The notes under the pieces were generated by a model, which was not told the DNA's origin, ran no database searches, and saw nothing but the letters and a program-made list of their open reading frames with translations. A stretch of DNA of 64,000 nucleotides from Rhizobium sp. BK313 (GTDB lineage Bacteria > Pseudomonadota > Alphaproteobacteria > Rhizobiales > Rhizobiaceae): assembly GCF_014193655.1 (NCBI RefSeq), contig NZ_JACHZQ010000010.1:124001-188000 (forward strand), given 5' to 3'. Positions 35,245 to 44,024 of the stretch are shown piece by piece. The position numbers and the translations under genes were made by a program. The first letter of the stretch is position 1. The number at the start of each line of letters is the position of its first letter.

Positions 35245-35556
35245 ATGGCTACCATCGGCACCTTCACCTCCACCGAAAACGGCTTCACCGGCTCCATCCG
35301 CACTCTCGCCCTCAACGTCAAGGCGCGCATCACCCGCGTCGAAAACCCTTCCGACAAGGGCCCGCAGTTCCGCATCTTCGCGGGTGCCGTCGAACTCGGC
35401 GCCGCCTGGCAGAAGCGTTCCAGCGAGAGCGACCGCGACTATCTCTCGGTCAAGCTTGACGACCCGAGCTTCCCCGCCCCGATCTACGCAACCCTTGCCG
35501 AAGTCGAAGGCGAGGATGGCTACCAGCTGATCTGGTCCCGCCAGAACCGGGACTAA
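35245..35556 (+). CDS. DUF736 family protein
   Basis: 103 residues, start MATIGTFTSTENGFTGSIRT. Core segments are FRIFAGAVELGAAWQKRS and YLSVKLDDPSFPAPIYATL, the complete DUF736 domain. These small proteins are near-universal on rhizobial conjugative plasmids, often beside ArdC; they are suspected to help establishment, but no activity is proven. ATG 35245 follows AAAGGA. It is the last intact backbone gene before the phosphonate island, and a second, broken DUF736 copy marks the far side of that island. Confidence 0.9.
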   Translation: MATIGTFTSTENGFTGSIRTLALNVKARITRVENPSDKGPQFRIFAGAVELGAAWQKRSSESDRDYLSVKLDDPSFPAPIYATLAEVEGEDGYQLIWSRQNRD

Positions 35557-35564
35557 GGCATCGA

Positions 35565-35587
35565 GGCTCCGCCCATCGGGCGGAGCC
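35565..35587. terminator. Terminator between DUF736 and pphA-like gene
   Basis: GGCTCCGCCC (35565-35574), loop ATC, GGGCGGAGCC (35578-35587): a perfect 10-bp stem. It lies between convergent genes and could serve both, although the T-run is weak. Confidence 0.75.
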
Positions 35588-35599
35588 TTCGCCTTGCCG

Positions 35600-36472
35600 T
35601 CATCGCAGAAATTTTTCTTCTAGCTCCCGAATGTGCGGCATCCCTTGGAGGCGGAACACCTCATCGACGGAAACAAGCTCGCGGTCGAGGTTGGCGGCGC
35701 TGCCGTCCCGTTTGATGGTTGCGAAAGCGCCCCTCATTGCCGTGATGCAGGCGCGGATGGCGTGATTGCCGTAGATGACCATGGCGATGTTGCCGAGGTC
35801 GCGGATGCGCCGTTCCGTGAGTTGCGGATAAGTCGTCGGCACGATCGCAAGGGGCACGTGTCCGATCCATGCTCCGGAGAAACGTTCGATCTGCCTCGGC
35901 GTGTCGAGTTTGGAATGCACCAGGATCATATCGGCGCCAGCAGCCTGATAGGCCACCCCTCGGGCGAGAGCCTCATCCTCGTCGAAACCGGCAATCAGCG
36001 CCTCGGTGCGCGCGATCACGAGAAAATCGGGGTCCCGCCTCGCCGCGACCGCCGCGGCGATCTTTCCCTGAAACTCCTCCACCCGCGTCAGATCCTGGCG
36101 CCCGTTGGGGGTTAGGCTGCTGACTTTCGGGAAGATCTTGTCTTCGATGACGACGGCCGCAGCACCGGCGCACTCGTAGCTTTTGACGGCGTGCATGACG
36201 TTGATGGCGTTGCCGAAGCCGGTATCGATGTCGGCGACAACCGGCAACGTCGTTGCCGCGACGATGGCTCCGACCATATCAAGATGCTGGGTCATCGAGA
36301 TGAAGCTCATATCGGGAAGGCCGTAAAGCGCCGAAAGCTCGAAGCCGGAGGCCCATATTCCGTCGAAGCCGGCCTCGTCCGCGAGGATGGCCGACAGCGG
36401 ACTATGGCCGGACATGATCTGGGCGAGACCGTGGGTTTCGATGACGAGGCGAAGGCGTTTTCCGGGCGACAC
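35600..36472 (-). CDS. pphA: Phosphonopyruvate hydrolase (PEP mutase/isocitrate lyase superfamily)
   Basis: 290 residues, alpha/beta barrel of the PEP mutase superfamily. The segments SGFELSALYGLPDMSFISM, VVADIDTGFGNAINV, IEDKIFPKVSSLTPNGRQ and VPTTYPQLTERRIRDLGN track the characterised Variovorax phosphonopyruvate hydrolase as I recall it. The gate loop is EDK-X5-SS rather than the EDK-X5-NS of PEP mutases, and YPQLTE replaces the mutase YYATP/YYKTP segment. The reaction would be phosphonopyruvate + water to pyruvate + phosphate, feeding carbon and phosphorus. GTG 36472 has AAGGAG seven bases upstream. No phosphonoalanine transaminase lies next to it. Confidence 0.82.
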   Translation of the reverse strand: MSPGKRLRLVIETHGLAQIMSGHSPLSAILADEAGFDGIWASGFELSALYGLPDMSFISMTQHLDMVGAIVAATTLPVVADIDTGFGNAINVMHAVKSYECAGAAAVVIEDKIFPKVSSLTPNGRQDLTRVEEFQGKIAAAVAARRDPDFLVIARTEALIAGFDEDEALARGVAYQAAGADMILVHSKLDTPRQIERFSGAWIGHVPLAIVPTTYPQLTERRIRDLGNIAMVIYGNHAIRACITAMRGAFATIKRDGSAANLDRELVSVDEVFRLQGMPHIRELEEKFLR

Positions 36473-36980
36473 GAGCGGCTCCTTGTCGTGATTTCCATAT
36501 CAGCCGGCCTGCGGCCGCTGCGGCGCCGATCCGGCCACCACCGTCTTCCTCTGCTCGATGGCAATCCCTGGCAAATGCACCGATCGCAGAACGGTGGGAA
36601 TTCCATCGCGTCTTGCGAAATTTGGGAACGGCAGGCCGGTTTGAATGGCACGTGGACTTGGTCGGCGCCAGCACTGCCGGCCAAAAGGGACGACGGCATC
36701 GTCGTCGCCTGCCCCGATCATCGATCACGATGAAAGATGGGCGTTTTGTCCCGCCGGCTCGCGACTGGCGTGACAGGCGAGCGGAGACATTGCCGATCGC
36801 GCTCCCACGGCTGCCCGCTCCAGGTCTTGGCAGTCCTTGCGGTCGAATATTTCCATACAAGGACCGAAGGGACGAGGATGGGGAGGTCGAGATGCTGCAG
36901 ACGCCTGCAGCGACGCAGTTTCCGTCGGGGGGCCAGGCCCCGACGACAGCGCTGACGCGGAGGTCGCCGGCGTTTTGGCG
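36473..36980. other. 508-bp intergenic, no supported gene
   Basis: This stretch separates the pphA-like gene from the LysR gene, both on the minus strand. Open frames are short and low-information. The promoter of pphA presumably lies near 36480-36600, but I could not pick a clear box. Confidence 0.4.
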
Positions 36981-37889
36981 TTATGGCGTCTCGCCACTCG
37001 ACATGCCGCGGCAAAGCCGCGCCAGCCAGCGGCAGAAGGCGCGGGCGAGTTCGGGATTGCTGCTACGATCGAGCGCATAGGCGCGGTAGTGCATGCCGCT
37101 TGGCGTGCGCGTGCCCGAGACGGCTTTCAAGAACCCATCCTGCAGGCATTGGGCGACGACGATTTCCGGCGCGACCAGCAGGCATTTTCCCGTCATCGCC
37201 GCCGGCAAAGCGAGATAATGATGGTCGACGCGGGCACCGCCGACGATGTCGTTTACCGTCATGTCCATCCCCCGCAGCCAGGTCGGAAGAATATCGGGCC
37301 GCGAGGTGGTCGAAAGGATCGGGATTGACCGGATGCTTGCCAAGCCTTTGCTCTTCAGGTGCGTCGGCGAGCCAACGCAGATGAGCTGTTCCCGATAGAT
37401 TTCCCAATGATCGCCCGGCTCGGCGATATGGAGATCGCGGGTGACGAGCACGTCGAACCTGTCCGAGGCGCTCGGCATGGCGAGCGATGTGACGACGTCG
37501 ACGGTCGCCCCGCCCATCTCCTTCGAAAATTCGGAAAGATGGGGAATGAGAACATGGGTTGCGAAGGTCGAAAGCGAAGTTCGAACGATGAGGCGATTGA
37601 CGTCTGCCGTGTTGCGGCGACGCATGCGGCGCGCCGTAAAGCAGATCGTATCCAGCGATTCCGTCACTGCATTGGCAAACAGGCGTCCATAGTCCGAGAG
37701 ATCGCTGCTGCGCCCGCGCCGTTCGAACAGGCTCGCGCCGAGGTAGTCCTCAAGGACCGCCAGATGCCGGCTGATCGAGCTTTGCGTGGTCCCAAGCGCC
37801 GCCGCCGCTCCCGTCACGCTTCTTTCCCGCGCAATCGTCACGAAGGCGCGCACCGCATTTAGGGGAACGTCCTGCTCTTCGCTTGCCAC
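36981..37889 (-). CDS. LysR-family transcriptional regulator
   Basis: About 302 residues. The N-terminal winged helix reads LNAVRAFVTIARERSVTGAA then ALGTTQSSISRHLAVLEDYLG when joined. A LysR substrate-binding domain follows (FDVLVTRDLHI, GLASIRSIPILSTTSRPD). I chose GTG 37889, which has a perfect AGGAGG at the right distance, over the ATG ten codons earlier. It is divergent from the ABC importer operon and upstream of pphA on the same strand, so it is placed to control either, probably in response to the imported phosphonate or another effector. Confidence 0.88.
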   Translation of the reverse strand: MASEEQDVPLNAVRAFVTIARERSVTGAAAALGTTQSSISRHLAVLEDYLGASLFERRGRSSDLSDYGRLFANAVTESLDTICFTARRMRRRNTADVNRLIVRTSLSTFATHVLIPHLSEFSKEMGGATVDVVTSLAMPSASDRFDVLVTRDLHIAEPGDHWEIYREQLICVGSPTHLKSKGLASIRSIPILSTTSRPDILPTWLRGMDMTVNDIVGGARVDHHYLALPAAMTGKCLLVAPEIVVAQCLQDGFLKAVSGTRTPSGMHYRAYALDRSSNPELARAFCRWLARLCRGMSSGETP

Positions 37890-37929
37890 GACAACCTCCT
37901 GTTTCCATGAAAACACCATTCATCCATCC

Positions 37930-37945
37930 GTATATTATAGTATAC
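37930..37945. promoter_or_regulatory. Candidate operator between LysR gene and ABC operon
   Basis: GTATA-TTATAG-TATAC is an AT-rich inverted repeat 41 bp upstream of the LysR start and about 180 bp upstream of the ABC ATPase gene. LysR proteins usually act from such divergent spacers. Assignment is by position. Confidence 0.4.
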
Positions 37946-38128
37946 ATTCGGATTTTGCGATAATTGTCAATTCGCTGTTGTTTTCCCGCCCTATCGCAGC
38001 TTCGTCGCGTGCTCCTCAAGCGAAACAATCAGAGCGTCGTCACAGGCCGAGCCAGTGGCCTGCCGCTTTGGCCCCCTCCGAGGATGCACGCGATCGCAAC
38101 CACTCACCCCGGCACGCAAGGAAAACGG

Positions 38129-39307
38129 ATGGCGAGCATCGCTTTCACCCATATTGCGAAAAGCTTCGGCAACACGCCGATCCTGCGCGATCTCTCCTTC
38201 TCCGTCGCGTCGGGCGAGTTTTTGACCATCCTCGGTCCGTCCGGCTGCGGGAAGTCGACCCTGCTTCGGATTGTCGCCGGGCTGGAGCGGCAGGACAGCG
38301 GAACGGTTGCGGTCGACGGAAAGATCGTCGATGGACTGGCGCCGAAGGCCCGCGACATCGCCATGGTGTTTCAATCCTATGCGCTTTATCCGCATATGAC
38401 GGTGGCCGAAAACATGGCGTTGCCCTTGACGATGCGGCGTCTGTCGGCACTGCAGCGCCTGCCGCTCCTCGGTCGCCTCATGCCGGCGACGCGGCAGATC
38501 GGGGCCGGCATCCGTGCCGACGTCGCCCGGCTGGCCGGCGCGCTCGCCATTGCCGATCTCCTTCAGCGAAAGCCTGGACAGCTTTCAGGCGGCCAGCGGC
38601 AGCGCGTCGCTCTCGGTCGCGCCATGGTCCGACAACCGGCAATCTTCCTTATGGACGAGCCGCTCTCCAATCTCGATGCGGAACTCAGGGTGCAGATGCG
38701 AGCCGAGATCAAGGAGCTGCACCGGCAGCTCGGCGCGACTTTTATCTACGTCACCCACGATCAGTCGGAAGCCATGACATTGTCGGACCGTGTCGCCGTC
38801 ATGGCAGGCGGCGAACTGCTGCAGGTCGCCTCCCCTCGGCAGATCTACGAGGATCCGATCGACCGCCGCGTCGCCGAATTCGTCGGCGCGCCGAAGATCA
38901 ACCTGATCGAGGCGATCGTCGCCGAGGATGGGGCAATCGCGCTTGCCGGAACGCCGCTCTCGGTTCGGGCGAAAGCCGATCCCGGCACGGCGGTGACACT
39001 CGGGCTCCGCCCGGAGCACCTTGCACTTTGCAACGAGCCCGGTCGCGACGTGGTTGCCGTCCGGGTTCGGTTGCTCGAACATATGGGCTCCGACGTCTTC
39101 GTCCATGCGCAAGCACAAGCATCGGTCGCACCGTTCATCGCCCGACTTGCGGCGAGCCATGCGACGGACATCGCCATCGGGCAGACGATCCTGTTGAAGA
39201 TCGATGCGGCACGTCTCCTTCTGTTCGGCGGCGATGGTCGCCGCATGGATACCGACATCGCGCAGGGGACGACGGCGGCGTCGGGGCGAGCGAAGGAGAG
39301 CGCGTGA
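38129..39307 (+). CDS. Sugar-type ABC transporter ATP-binding protein (UgpC/MalK type)
   Basis: 392 residues. Walker A LGPSGCGKSTLLRI (about residue 38), signature LSGGQRQRVALGRAM (about 152), Walker B IFLMDEPLSNLDA, H-loop YVTHDQSEAM, then a regulatory TOBE domain with LRPEHLAL. A roughly 25-residue insertion (RRLSALQRLPLLGRLMPATR, about 100-125) between Q-loop and signature is unusual for MalK/UgpC. ATG 38129 follows AAGGA. It is the first gene of a four-gene importer operon with overlapping starts. Confidence 0.9.
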   Translation: MASIAFTHIAKSFGNTPILRDLSFSVASGEFLTILGPSGCGKSTLLRIVAGLERQDSGTVAVDGKIVDGLAPKARDIAMVFQSYALYPHMTVAENMALPLTMRRLSALQRLPLLGRLMPATRQIGAGIRADVARLAGALAIADLLQRKPGQLSGGQRQRVALGRAMVRQPAIFLMDEPLSNLDAELRVQMRAEIKELHRQLGATFIYVTHDQSEAMTLSDRVAVMAGGELLQVASPRQIYEDPIDRRVAEFVGAPKINLIEAIVAEDGAIALAGTPLSVRAKADPGTAVTLGLRPEHLALCNEPGRDVVAVRVRLLEHMGSDVFVHAQAQASVAPFIARLAASHATDIAIGQTILLKIDAARLLLFGGDGRRMDTDIAQGTTAASGRAKESA

Positions 39308-40269
39308 TGGCACGTCATTTTTCTTCCGATTCCGCTCGATTGCGCAGAGCGGTCTCTTCTAAGATGCGTCGATTGCGGCACGGCTTGGATGTTCAAGAAA
39401 TCTTCAATGGCGCTACGGGTGTCGGGCTCGCCGCGCCTGCGCTGGTTCTTCTCGTCATCCTGTTCTTCCTTCCGACCGGCGCGGTCTTGGCCATCGCTTT
39501 CACCGATTGGCAGTTCGGCGCGCGCAGCCTGCATTTCGTCGGCCTGGCAAACTTCGTCACCGCCTTTTCCGATCCGGCCTTTCGCGCCTCCTTGGGCAAC
39601 ACCATCGTCTATGTGCTGATCGTTCTGCCCGGCACCGTTCTTTCCGGTCTCAGCTTGGCGGTGATGATCGAAAGCACCGCCAGGTTGCGTGCCTTTTACC
39701 GTGCCATCCATTTCCTTCCCTTCATGGCGACCCTGTCGGCAATGGCGGTCGTTTGGGAGACGCTGCTCCATCCGACGATCGGTCTCGTCAACCAAAGTCT
39801 TGCTGCCCTCGGCTTGCCTTCGGTCAACTGGCTGGCAGATGCGCGCACGACGCTGCCGGTGCTCGCTGCCATCGCGATCTGGCAAAACCTCGGCTATGCG
39901 ATGGTGCTCTTCATGGCCGGTCTCAAGGCAATCCCGAAGGATCTCTATGATGCCGCCGACATCGATGGCGCCGATGGCTGGCTCGACCGACTTCGCACCG
40001 TGACCCTGCCGATGCTTGGCCCAGTCACCATGTTCGTCGTCATCGCGGTCGCACTCAGGGCGTTTGCGGCCTTCGATACAATCGAGATCCTGACGAAGGG
40101 CGGTCCCGGTCACGCCTCGGACGTGCTGCTCTATACGCTCTACCGCGAGAGCTTCGAATATCTGAGGACCGGTTACGGCGCCGCCGTTGCGGTAATCTTC
40201 CTTACAATTGTCGTCACACTGACGCTCGTCCAGGCGCGCGTCATGGATACCAGGGTGCACTACCAATGA
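39307..40269 (+). CDS. Sugar-type ABC transporter permease 1 (UgpA/MalF type)
   Basis: 320 residues with six membrane segments; the first is VLLVILFFLPTGAVLAIAF. The EAA loop is in DLYDAADIDGADGWLDRLRT then VTLPMLGP. ATG 39307 overlaps the ATPase stop (TGATG). The frame is open far upstream (to 37786), but that part is the shadow of the ATPase. It pairs with the next gene to form the channel. Confidence 0.9.
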   Translation: MARHFSSDSARLRRAVSSKMRRLRHGLDVQEIFNGATGVGLAAPALVLLVILFFLPTGAVLAIAFTDWQFGARSLHFVGLANFVTAFSDPAFRASLGNTIVYVLIVLPGTVLSGLSLAVMIESTARLRAFYRAIHFLPFMATLSAMAVVWETLLHPTIGLVNQSLAALGLPSVNWLADARTTLPVLAAIAIWQNLGYAMVLFMAGLKAIPKDLYDAADIDGADGWLDRLRTVTLPMLGPVTMFVVIAVALRAFAAFDTIEILTKGGPGHASDVLLYTLYRESFEYLRTGYGAAVAVIFLTIVVTLTLVQARVMDTRVHYQ

Positions 40270-41111
40270 GACCGGATCGGACGAGAGTGATCGCGTCGGC
40301 CCCCGCCCTCCTCAAGCACGGCGTTCTGCTCGTCACCGGCGGCCTGGTGTTGGTGCCGTTCGTCTGGATGCTGAGCCTGTCGGCAAAATCGCCCCAGGAC
40401 ATTTTTTCACGACGATGGACGCTCTGGCCGCGCGACCTCTCCATCGTCGACAACTACGAAACGGCGCTGACCGCGACTCCGCTTGCCCGCTACATGGCAA
40501 ACGGCCTGATTGTCTGCGGATCGATCCTGCTGCTGCAGATCATCGTCTGCGCGCCATGTGCCTATGCGCTCGCCAAGCTTCGCTTTCCCGGTCGCGATTT
40601 GGCTTTCGGCGGGGTACTCGTCGCGCTCCTTCTGCCGCATCAGGTCCTGTCGCTGCCGCTCTTCATTCTCGCCAATCGGCTCGGCATCCTCGATAGCTAC
40701 CTGGGCCTGATCTTTCCTTACATGGTCTCGCCCTTCGGGATCTTCCTGTTTCGCCAGTTCTTCAAATCGATCCCCGACGATCTCATCCACGCCGCGCGTC
40801 TTGACGGTCTGTCGGATTTTACGATCGTCTGGCGGATCGTGATGCCGATCGCGCTACCGGCCCTCTTGGCCTTTTCGATCTTTTCGGTCGTCTCGCATTG
40901 GAACGATCTCTTTTGGCCGCTGACTGCCGTGCGCGACCAGTCCCTGATGCCGCCATCGCTCGGCGTGCTGGCCTTCAGGAACGAGGAGACCGGCAGCGCC
41001 TACGGCCCGCTGATGGCCGCCGCGACCATCGTGGTGACGCCCCTTCTTCTCGCTTTTCTCGCCGCCCAGCGCTTCTTCATCGAAGGCCTCGCCGCCGGCG
41101 CCGTCAAATAA
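40266..41111 (+). CDS. Sugar-type ABC transporter permease 2 (UgpE/MalG type)
   Basis: 281 residues, six membrane segments, EAA loop LIHAARLDGLSDFTIVWRIV followed by MPIALPALL. The start overlaps the stop of permease 1 (ATGA). The C-terminus FFIEGLAAGAVK is the classical MalG/UgpE ending (GL.AGAVK) that contacts the ATPase. Confidence 0.92.
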   Translation: MRPDRTRVIASAPALLKHGVLLVTGGLVLVPFVWMLSLSAKSPQDIFSRRWTLWPRDLSIVDNYETALTATPLARYMANGLIVCGSILLLQIIVCAPCAYALAKLRFPGRDLAFGGVLVALLLPHQVLSLPLFILANRLGILDSYLGLIFPYMVSPFGIFLFRQFFKSIPDDLIHAARLDGLSDFTIVWRIVMPIALPALLAFSIFSVVSHWNDLFWPLTAVRDQSLMPPSLGVLAFRNEETGSAYGPLMAAATIVVTPLLLAFLAAQRFFIEGLAAGAVK

Positions 41112-41137
41112 AGTTCATCGCAAAAAGGAATGTTTTC

Positions 41138-42361
41138 ATGTCGTTGACCCGTCGTCTCTTTCTCGTCGCCACCGCGCTTTCGGGCGTTGCCATCGCATCC
41201 CGTGCGGCAAACGCATCCGAACAAGCGCTCCGGCTCGTTGCCGACACACCCGCGCTTTATCGCGATATCTTCGACGTTGCTTTCGCGCAGTTTGCGAGCG
41301 GCAATGGCGGGCGCGGCGTCGAGGTGAGCTGGACGCAGGACTATACGCAGACCCTGCAGCAGTCGCTGCGCGAGGCGCTCGTCGGGCAGGCGCCCGATGT
41401 CGCCCTGCACGCCCATAACAATATCGCCATGCTTGCTCGCCGCGGCCAAATCACTCCCTTCGACGGACTGGCCACAGCCGGGGATGAGGGCCTGCGGTCG
41501 GCGATCGGGGAGGTCGGCTCTCGTCAATATGCCATGCCCTTTAGCCTTTCCGTTCCCGTCGTCTACATCAACTGCGATCTGGTCGGCCGCCGCGACACGC
41601 TTCCCGGCAGCTGGGACGAGATCCTGTCCGTCGCCGCCAAGGTCGATGCGCCAAGCGGCGGCGCCTTCTTCAACTATGCGACGGATGGCAGCTGGACCTT
41701 CATGGCGTTGATCGAAAGCCTTGGCGGCAGGATCCTTAACGCCGATGGAACCGCCATCGCATTCGACAGCGCCGAAGGTTTGGAAGCCATGGAAATCCTT
41801 TCTGCCTTTGCGAACGTCCGCAAAGGCGAGATCCTGACGGCCTCGCAGGCGCGCGAGGCCTTCGCATCGGGCGCCCTTGGTATTCACGTCGATACGACCA
41901 GCCGTCTGCGGTTTTTCGAGGAGCAGGCCAAGGACAAGTTCACGCTCGCCGTCATGCCCTTTCCCCTCAAACCGACCCCGGGCGCCCGCATGCCGCCTTC
42001 TGGCGGTTCGCTCGCCATCATGGCGACAGATCGGGCACGGCAGGAAAGCGCTTATGCGCTGATCCGATCTTTGCTGTCGGCGGAGGTGCAAAGGCAGGTG
42101 CTGATCAAGACCGGCTTCATTCCGGGGCTTGCGACATTCGACGACAACGATGGGGCCATTGCTGCCGATCTGAAGGCGTCGTCTCATTTCAGCGCGATCG
42201 CGCCGACGCTTGCCGTGCTCGGCCCCTGGGTCAGCTTTCCCGTCGACAATCCAGCACGCGTCGACAGGGCGGTCCAGGATGCCCTGAGCGCGCAGGCGGC
42301 GCTCCAGGCCAACCCGAAGGATACGCTTGAGCGCATCGTCGCGGCCGCTCGCCAAGGCTAA
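41138..42361 (+). CDS. Sugar-type ABC transporter substrate-binding protein (UgpB type)
   Basis: 407 residues. Signal peptide MSLTRRLFLVATALSGVAIA, with an Arg-Arg start and cleavage near RAANASEQ. Family segments include MPFSLSVPVVYINCDLVGRR and GGSLAIMATDRARQESAYAL. ATG 41138 is preceded by AAAGGA. The UgpB/MalE fold binds sugars, glycerol-3-phosphate or phosphodiesters. Because the importer sits between phosphonopyruvate hydrolase and a DddP-like gene, a phosphonate or related anion is conceivable, but nothing in the sequence proves it. A terminator follows. Confidence 0.87.
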   Translation: MSLTRRLFLVATALSGVAIASRAANASEQALRLVADTPALYRDIFDVAFAQFASGNGGRGVEVSWTQDYTQTLQQSLREALVGQAPDVALHAHNNIAMLARRGQITPFDGLATAGDEGLRSAIGEVGSRQYAMPFSLSVPVVYINCDLVGRRDTLPGSWDEILSVAAKVDAPSGGAFFNYATDGSWTFMALIESLGGRILNADGTAIAFDSAEGLEAMEILSAFANVRKGEILTASQAREAFASGALGIHVDTTSRLRFFEEQAKDKFTLAVMPFPLKPTPGARMPPSGGSLAIMATDRARQESAYALIRSLLSAEVQRQVLIKTGFIPGLATFDDNDGAIAADLKASSHFSAIAPTLAVLGPWVSFPVDNPARVDRAVQDALSAQAALQANPKDTLERIVAAARQG

Positions 42362-42387
42362 ATCGGCGCAAGCGTCGATGCCAAGCG

Positions 42388-42411
42388 CCGGCGTAAGGCC
42401 GGTAATTTTTT
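42388..42411 (+). terminator. Probable terminator after the ABC operon
   Basis: CCGGC-GTAAG-GCCGG followed three bases later by six T residues. It lies 27 bp beyond the binding-protein stop and 16 bp before the next gene, so it may attenuate rather than abolish read-through. Confidence 0.6.
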
Positions 42412-42426
42412 CCACGAGGATTGCCA

Positions 42427-43653
42427 ATGTATCCAGGGTTCAACGATCGAGCGAACCAACCGACGATCAACCTCCACAGGCTGTGTCACGATCGGCTCGC
42501 CAAGGTCAAAGCCGAGTTGGAAAGACGTGACTACGACGCGCTGCTCCTTCTTGATCAAGTCAACATCCGTTACGCCACCGGTGCCCGCAACATGCAGATC
42601 TGGGCGATGCGAAACACCGTGCGCTATTGCCTCGTGCTCCGCGACGGACCGGTGATCCTCTTTGAGATCGGCGGACGAACCGAACCCGCTGCCGGCCTGC
42701 CGGGCATAACCGAAGTGCGTCCCGCAAAGCCATGGTTTCACTATTATGCCGGTGAGCACGCCAGCACCTATGCCCGCGCTTTCGCCGAGGACGTCAGGGC
42801 GACGATTGCGACGGAATGCAGAGGAAGCGGCAAGACCCCACGTGTCGCGATCGACCGATGCGACGCGCTCGGCATCGAGGCGCTGAGGGCGTCTGGCCTC
42901 GTGCTCGGCGAGGCGCAGCCATTGATGGAGCATGCCCGGCGGATCAAGACCGAGGACGAGATCGCCGCCATCGGGCGAGCGATCGCTGTCGCCGAACTTG
43001 GTATCGACCGTATGCGCGCGGCCCTGCGACCGGGGATCACCGAGAACGCGCTGTTCTCGCTTCTCCACCAGACCAATATCGAGCATGACGGCGAATATAT
43101 CGAAACCCGGCTTTTGAGTTCCGGCTGCCGGACCAATCCCTGGTACCAGGAAGCGAGCAACAAGGTGATCGTCGTAGGCGAGATCGTCAGCTTCGATTGC
43201 GATCTGATCGGTCCCCTGGGTTACGGCGCCGACCTTTGCGGTGCATTCGTTTGCGGTGTCGACCGGGCAAGCGCGGCGCAACGGGATCTCTACCGGCGCG
43301 CCTATGACCAGATCGAACACAACACGGCTCTGCTTCAGCCAGGTGTGTCGTTCCGGGAGATCCTGGAAAAGGCCATGCGGTTGCCAGACACCTATCACCC
43401 GTTCCATCGCATTGCCCACGGCAACGGCATGAGCACCGGGGAGTTTCCGGCAATCGGCGGTCGTCCCGGGTTCGTTGAGGGACCGATCCACGACGGTCAC
43501 ATTGAAGAGGGTATGGTCCTCTGCGTCGGCAGCTATGCGGGTCTTCGCACCGGCGGCGAAGGCCTCAAGCTGGAGCATCAACTGGTCATCCGCAGGAGCG
43601 GCCCCGAACTTTTGTCGAAACCGCTGTGGGACGCGATGTTCTTGGATGCTTGA
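42427..43653 (+). CDS. DddP-like M24-family (creatinase/prolidase fold) protein
   Basis: 408 residues, pita-bread fold with an N-terminal creatinase domain (VNIRYATGARNMQIWAMRN). In the C-terminal domain FDCDLIGPLGYGADLCG supplies three Asp at the spacing of the DMSP lyase DddP (Asp-X-Asp, then Asp ten residues on), AHGNGMSTGEFP gives the His, and GEGLKLEHQLVI the last Glu. The position of the other Glu ligand (MVLCVESY in DddP as I recall it) is Gly here: MVLCVGSYAG. ATG 42427 follows GAGGA. It could be a lyase or hydrolase with altered metal site, or catalytically dead. Confidence 0.75.
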   Translation: MYPGFNDRANQPTINLHRLCHDRLAKVKAELERRDYDALLLLDQVNIRYATGARNMQIWAMRNTVRYCLVLRDGPVILFEIGGRTEPAAGLPGITEVRPAKPWFHYYAGEHASTYARAFAEDVRATIATECRGSGKTPRVAIDRCDALGIEALRASGLVLGEAQPLMEHARRIKTEDEIAAIGRAIAVAELGIDRMRAALRPGITENALFSLLHQTNIEHDGEYIETRLLSSGCRTNPWYQEASNKVIVVGEIVSFDCDLIGPLGYGADLCGAFVCGVDRASAAQRDLYRRAYDQIEHNTALLQPGVSFREILEKAMRLPDTYHPFHRIAHGNGMSTGEFPAIGGRPGFVEGPIHDGHIEEGMVLCVGSYAGLRTGGEGLKLEHQLVIRRSGPELLSKPLWDAMFLDA

Positions 43654-43747
43654 GCGTGCGCCGGAACCGTCCGCGGCGTAGTCGATGACAAGCCGAACAC
43701 TTATCTCGAACGACGTCTCCGAGCCGCGGCTTATCGAAGGGCTCATC

Positions 43748-43907
43748 CTACTTCGCCGAGCCATAGGCGCCTCTGGCACCATGACGGTTGGATAGGGCCG
43801 ATCCGGCGATGATCAAAACGATATCGAGCCAGGTGAGGCGATTGTGACTTTCGCCATAGACCAGCTCTCCGATTGCCATACTTGACGGAGTTCGAGCAAC
43901 AATGAGT
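43748..43907 (-). pseudogene. Fragment of a DMT/EamA-type transporter
   Basis: The minus-strand translation SSMAIGELVYGES and LTWLDIVLIIAGSALSNR resembles the last two helices of EamA-family exporters. The rest of the gene is absent. It lies downstream of the methyltransferase, at the end of the phosphonate operon, so an exporter may once have belonged to the cluster. The rest of 43654-44024 shows no gene. Confidence 0.45.
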
Positions 43908-44024
43908 CGATTTATGCGGCTCCGCCCGTGGGCTCGAAACGGTGAGTTCAGCCTCGCGGCTCTGTCTTGCATCGCTCGTGAGGAGGTCAGCAGGGCGAGC
44001 CTGCTCAACAAAATCGGGAGATCG

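Noticed and set aside
35600..36472. Second PEP mutase
   Set aside because: The gate loop lacks the Asn of EDK-X5-NS and other segments match phosphonopyruvate hydrolase instead, so it is called the hydrolase.
37786..39306. Apparent 827-residue plus-strand ORF spanning 37786-40269
   Set aside because: Its first 500 residues are an Arg/Pro/Ala-rich shadow of the ATPase gene; only the part from 39307 encodes a real permease.
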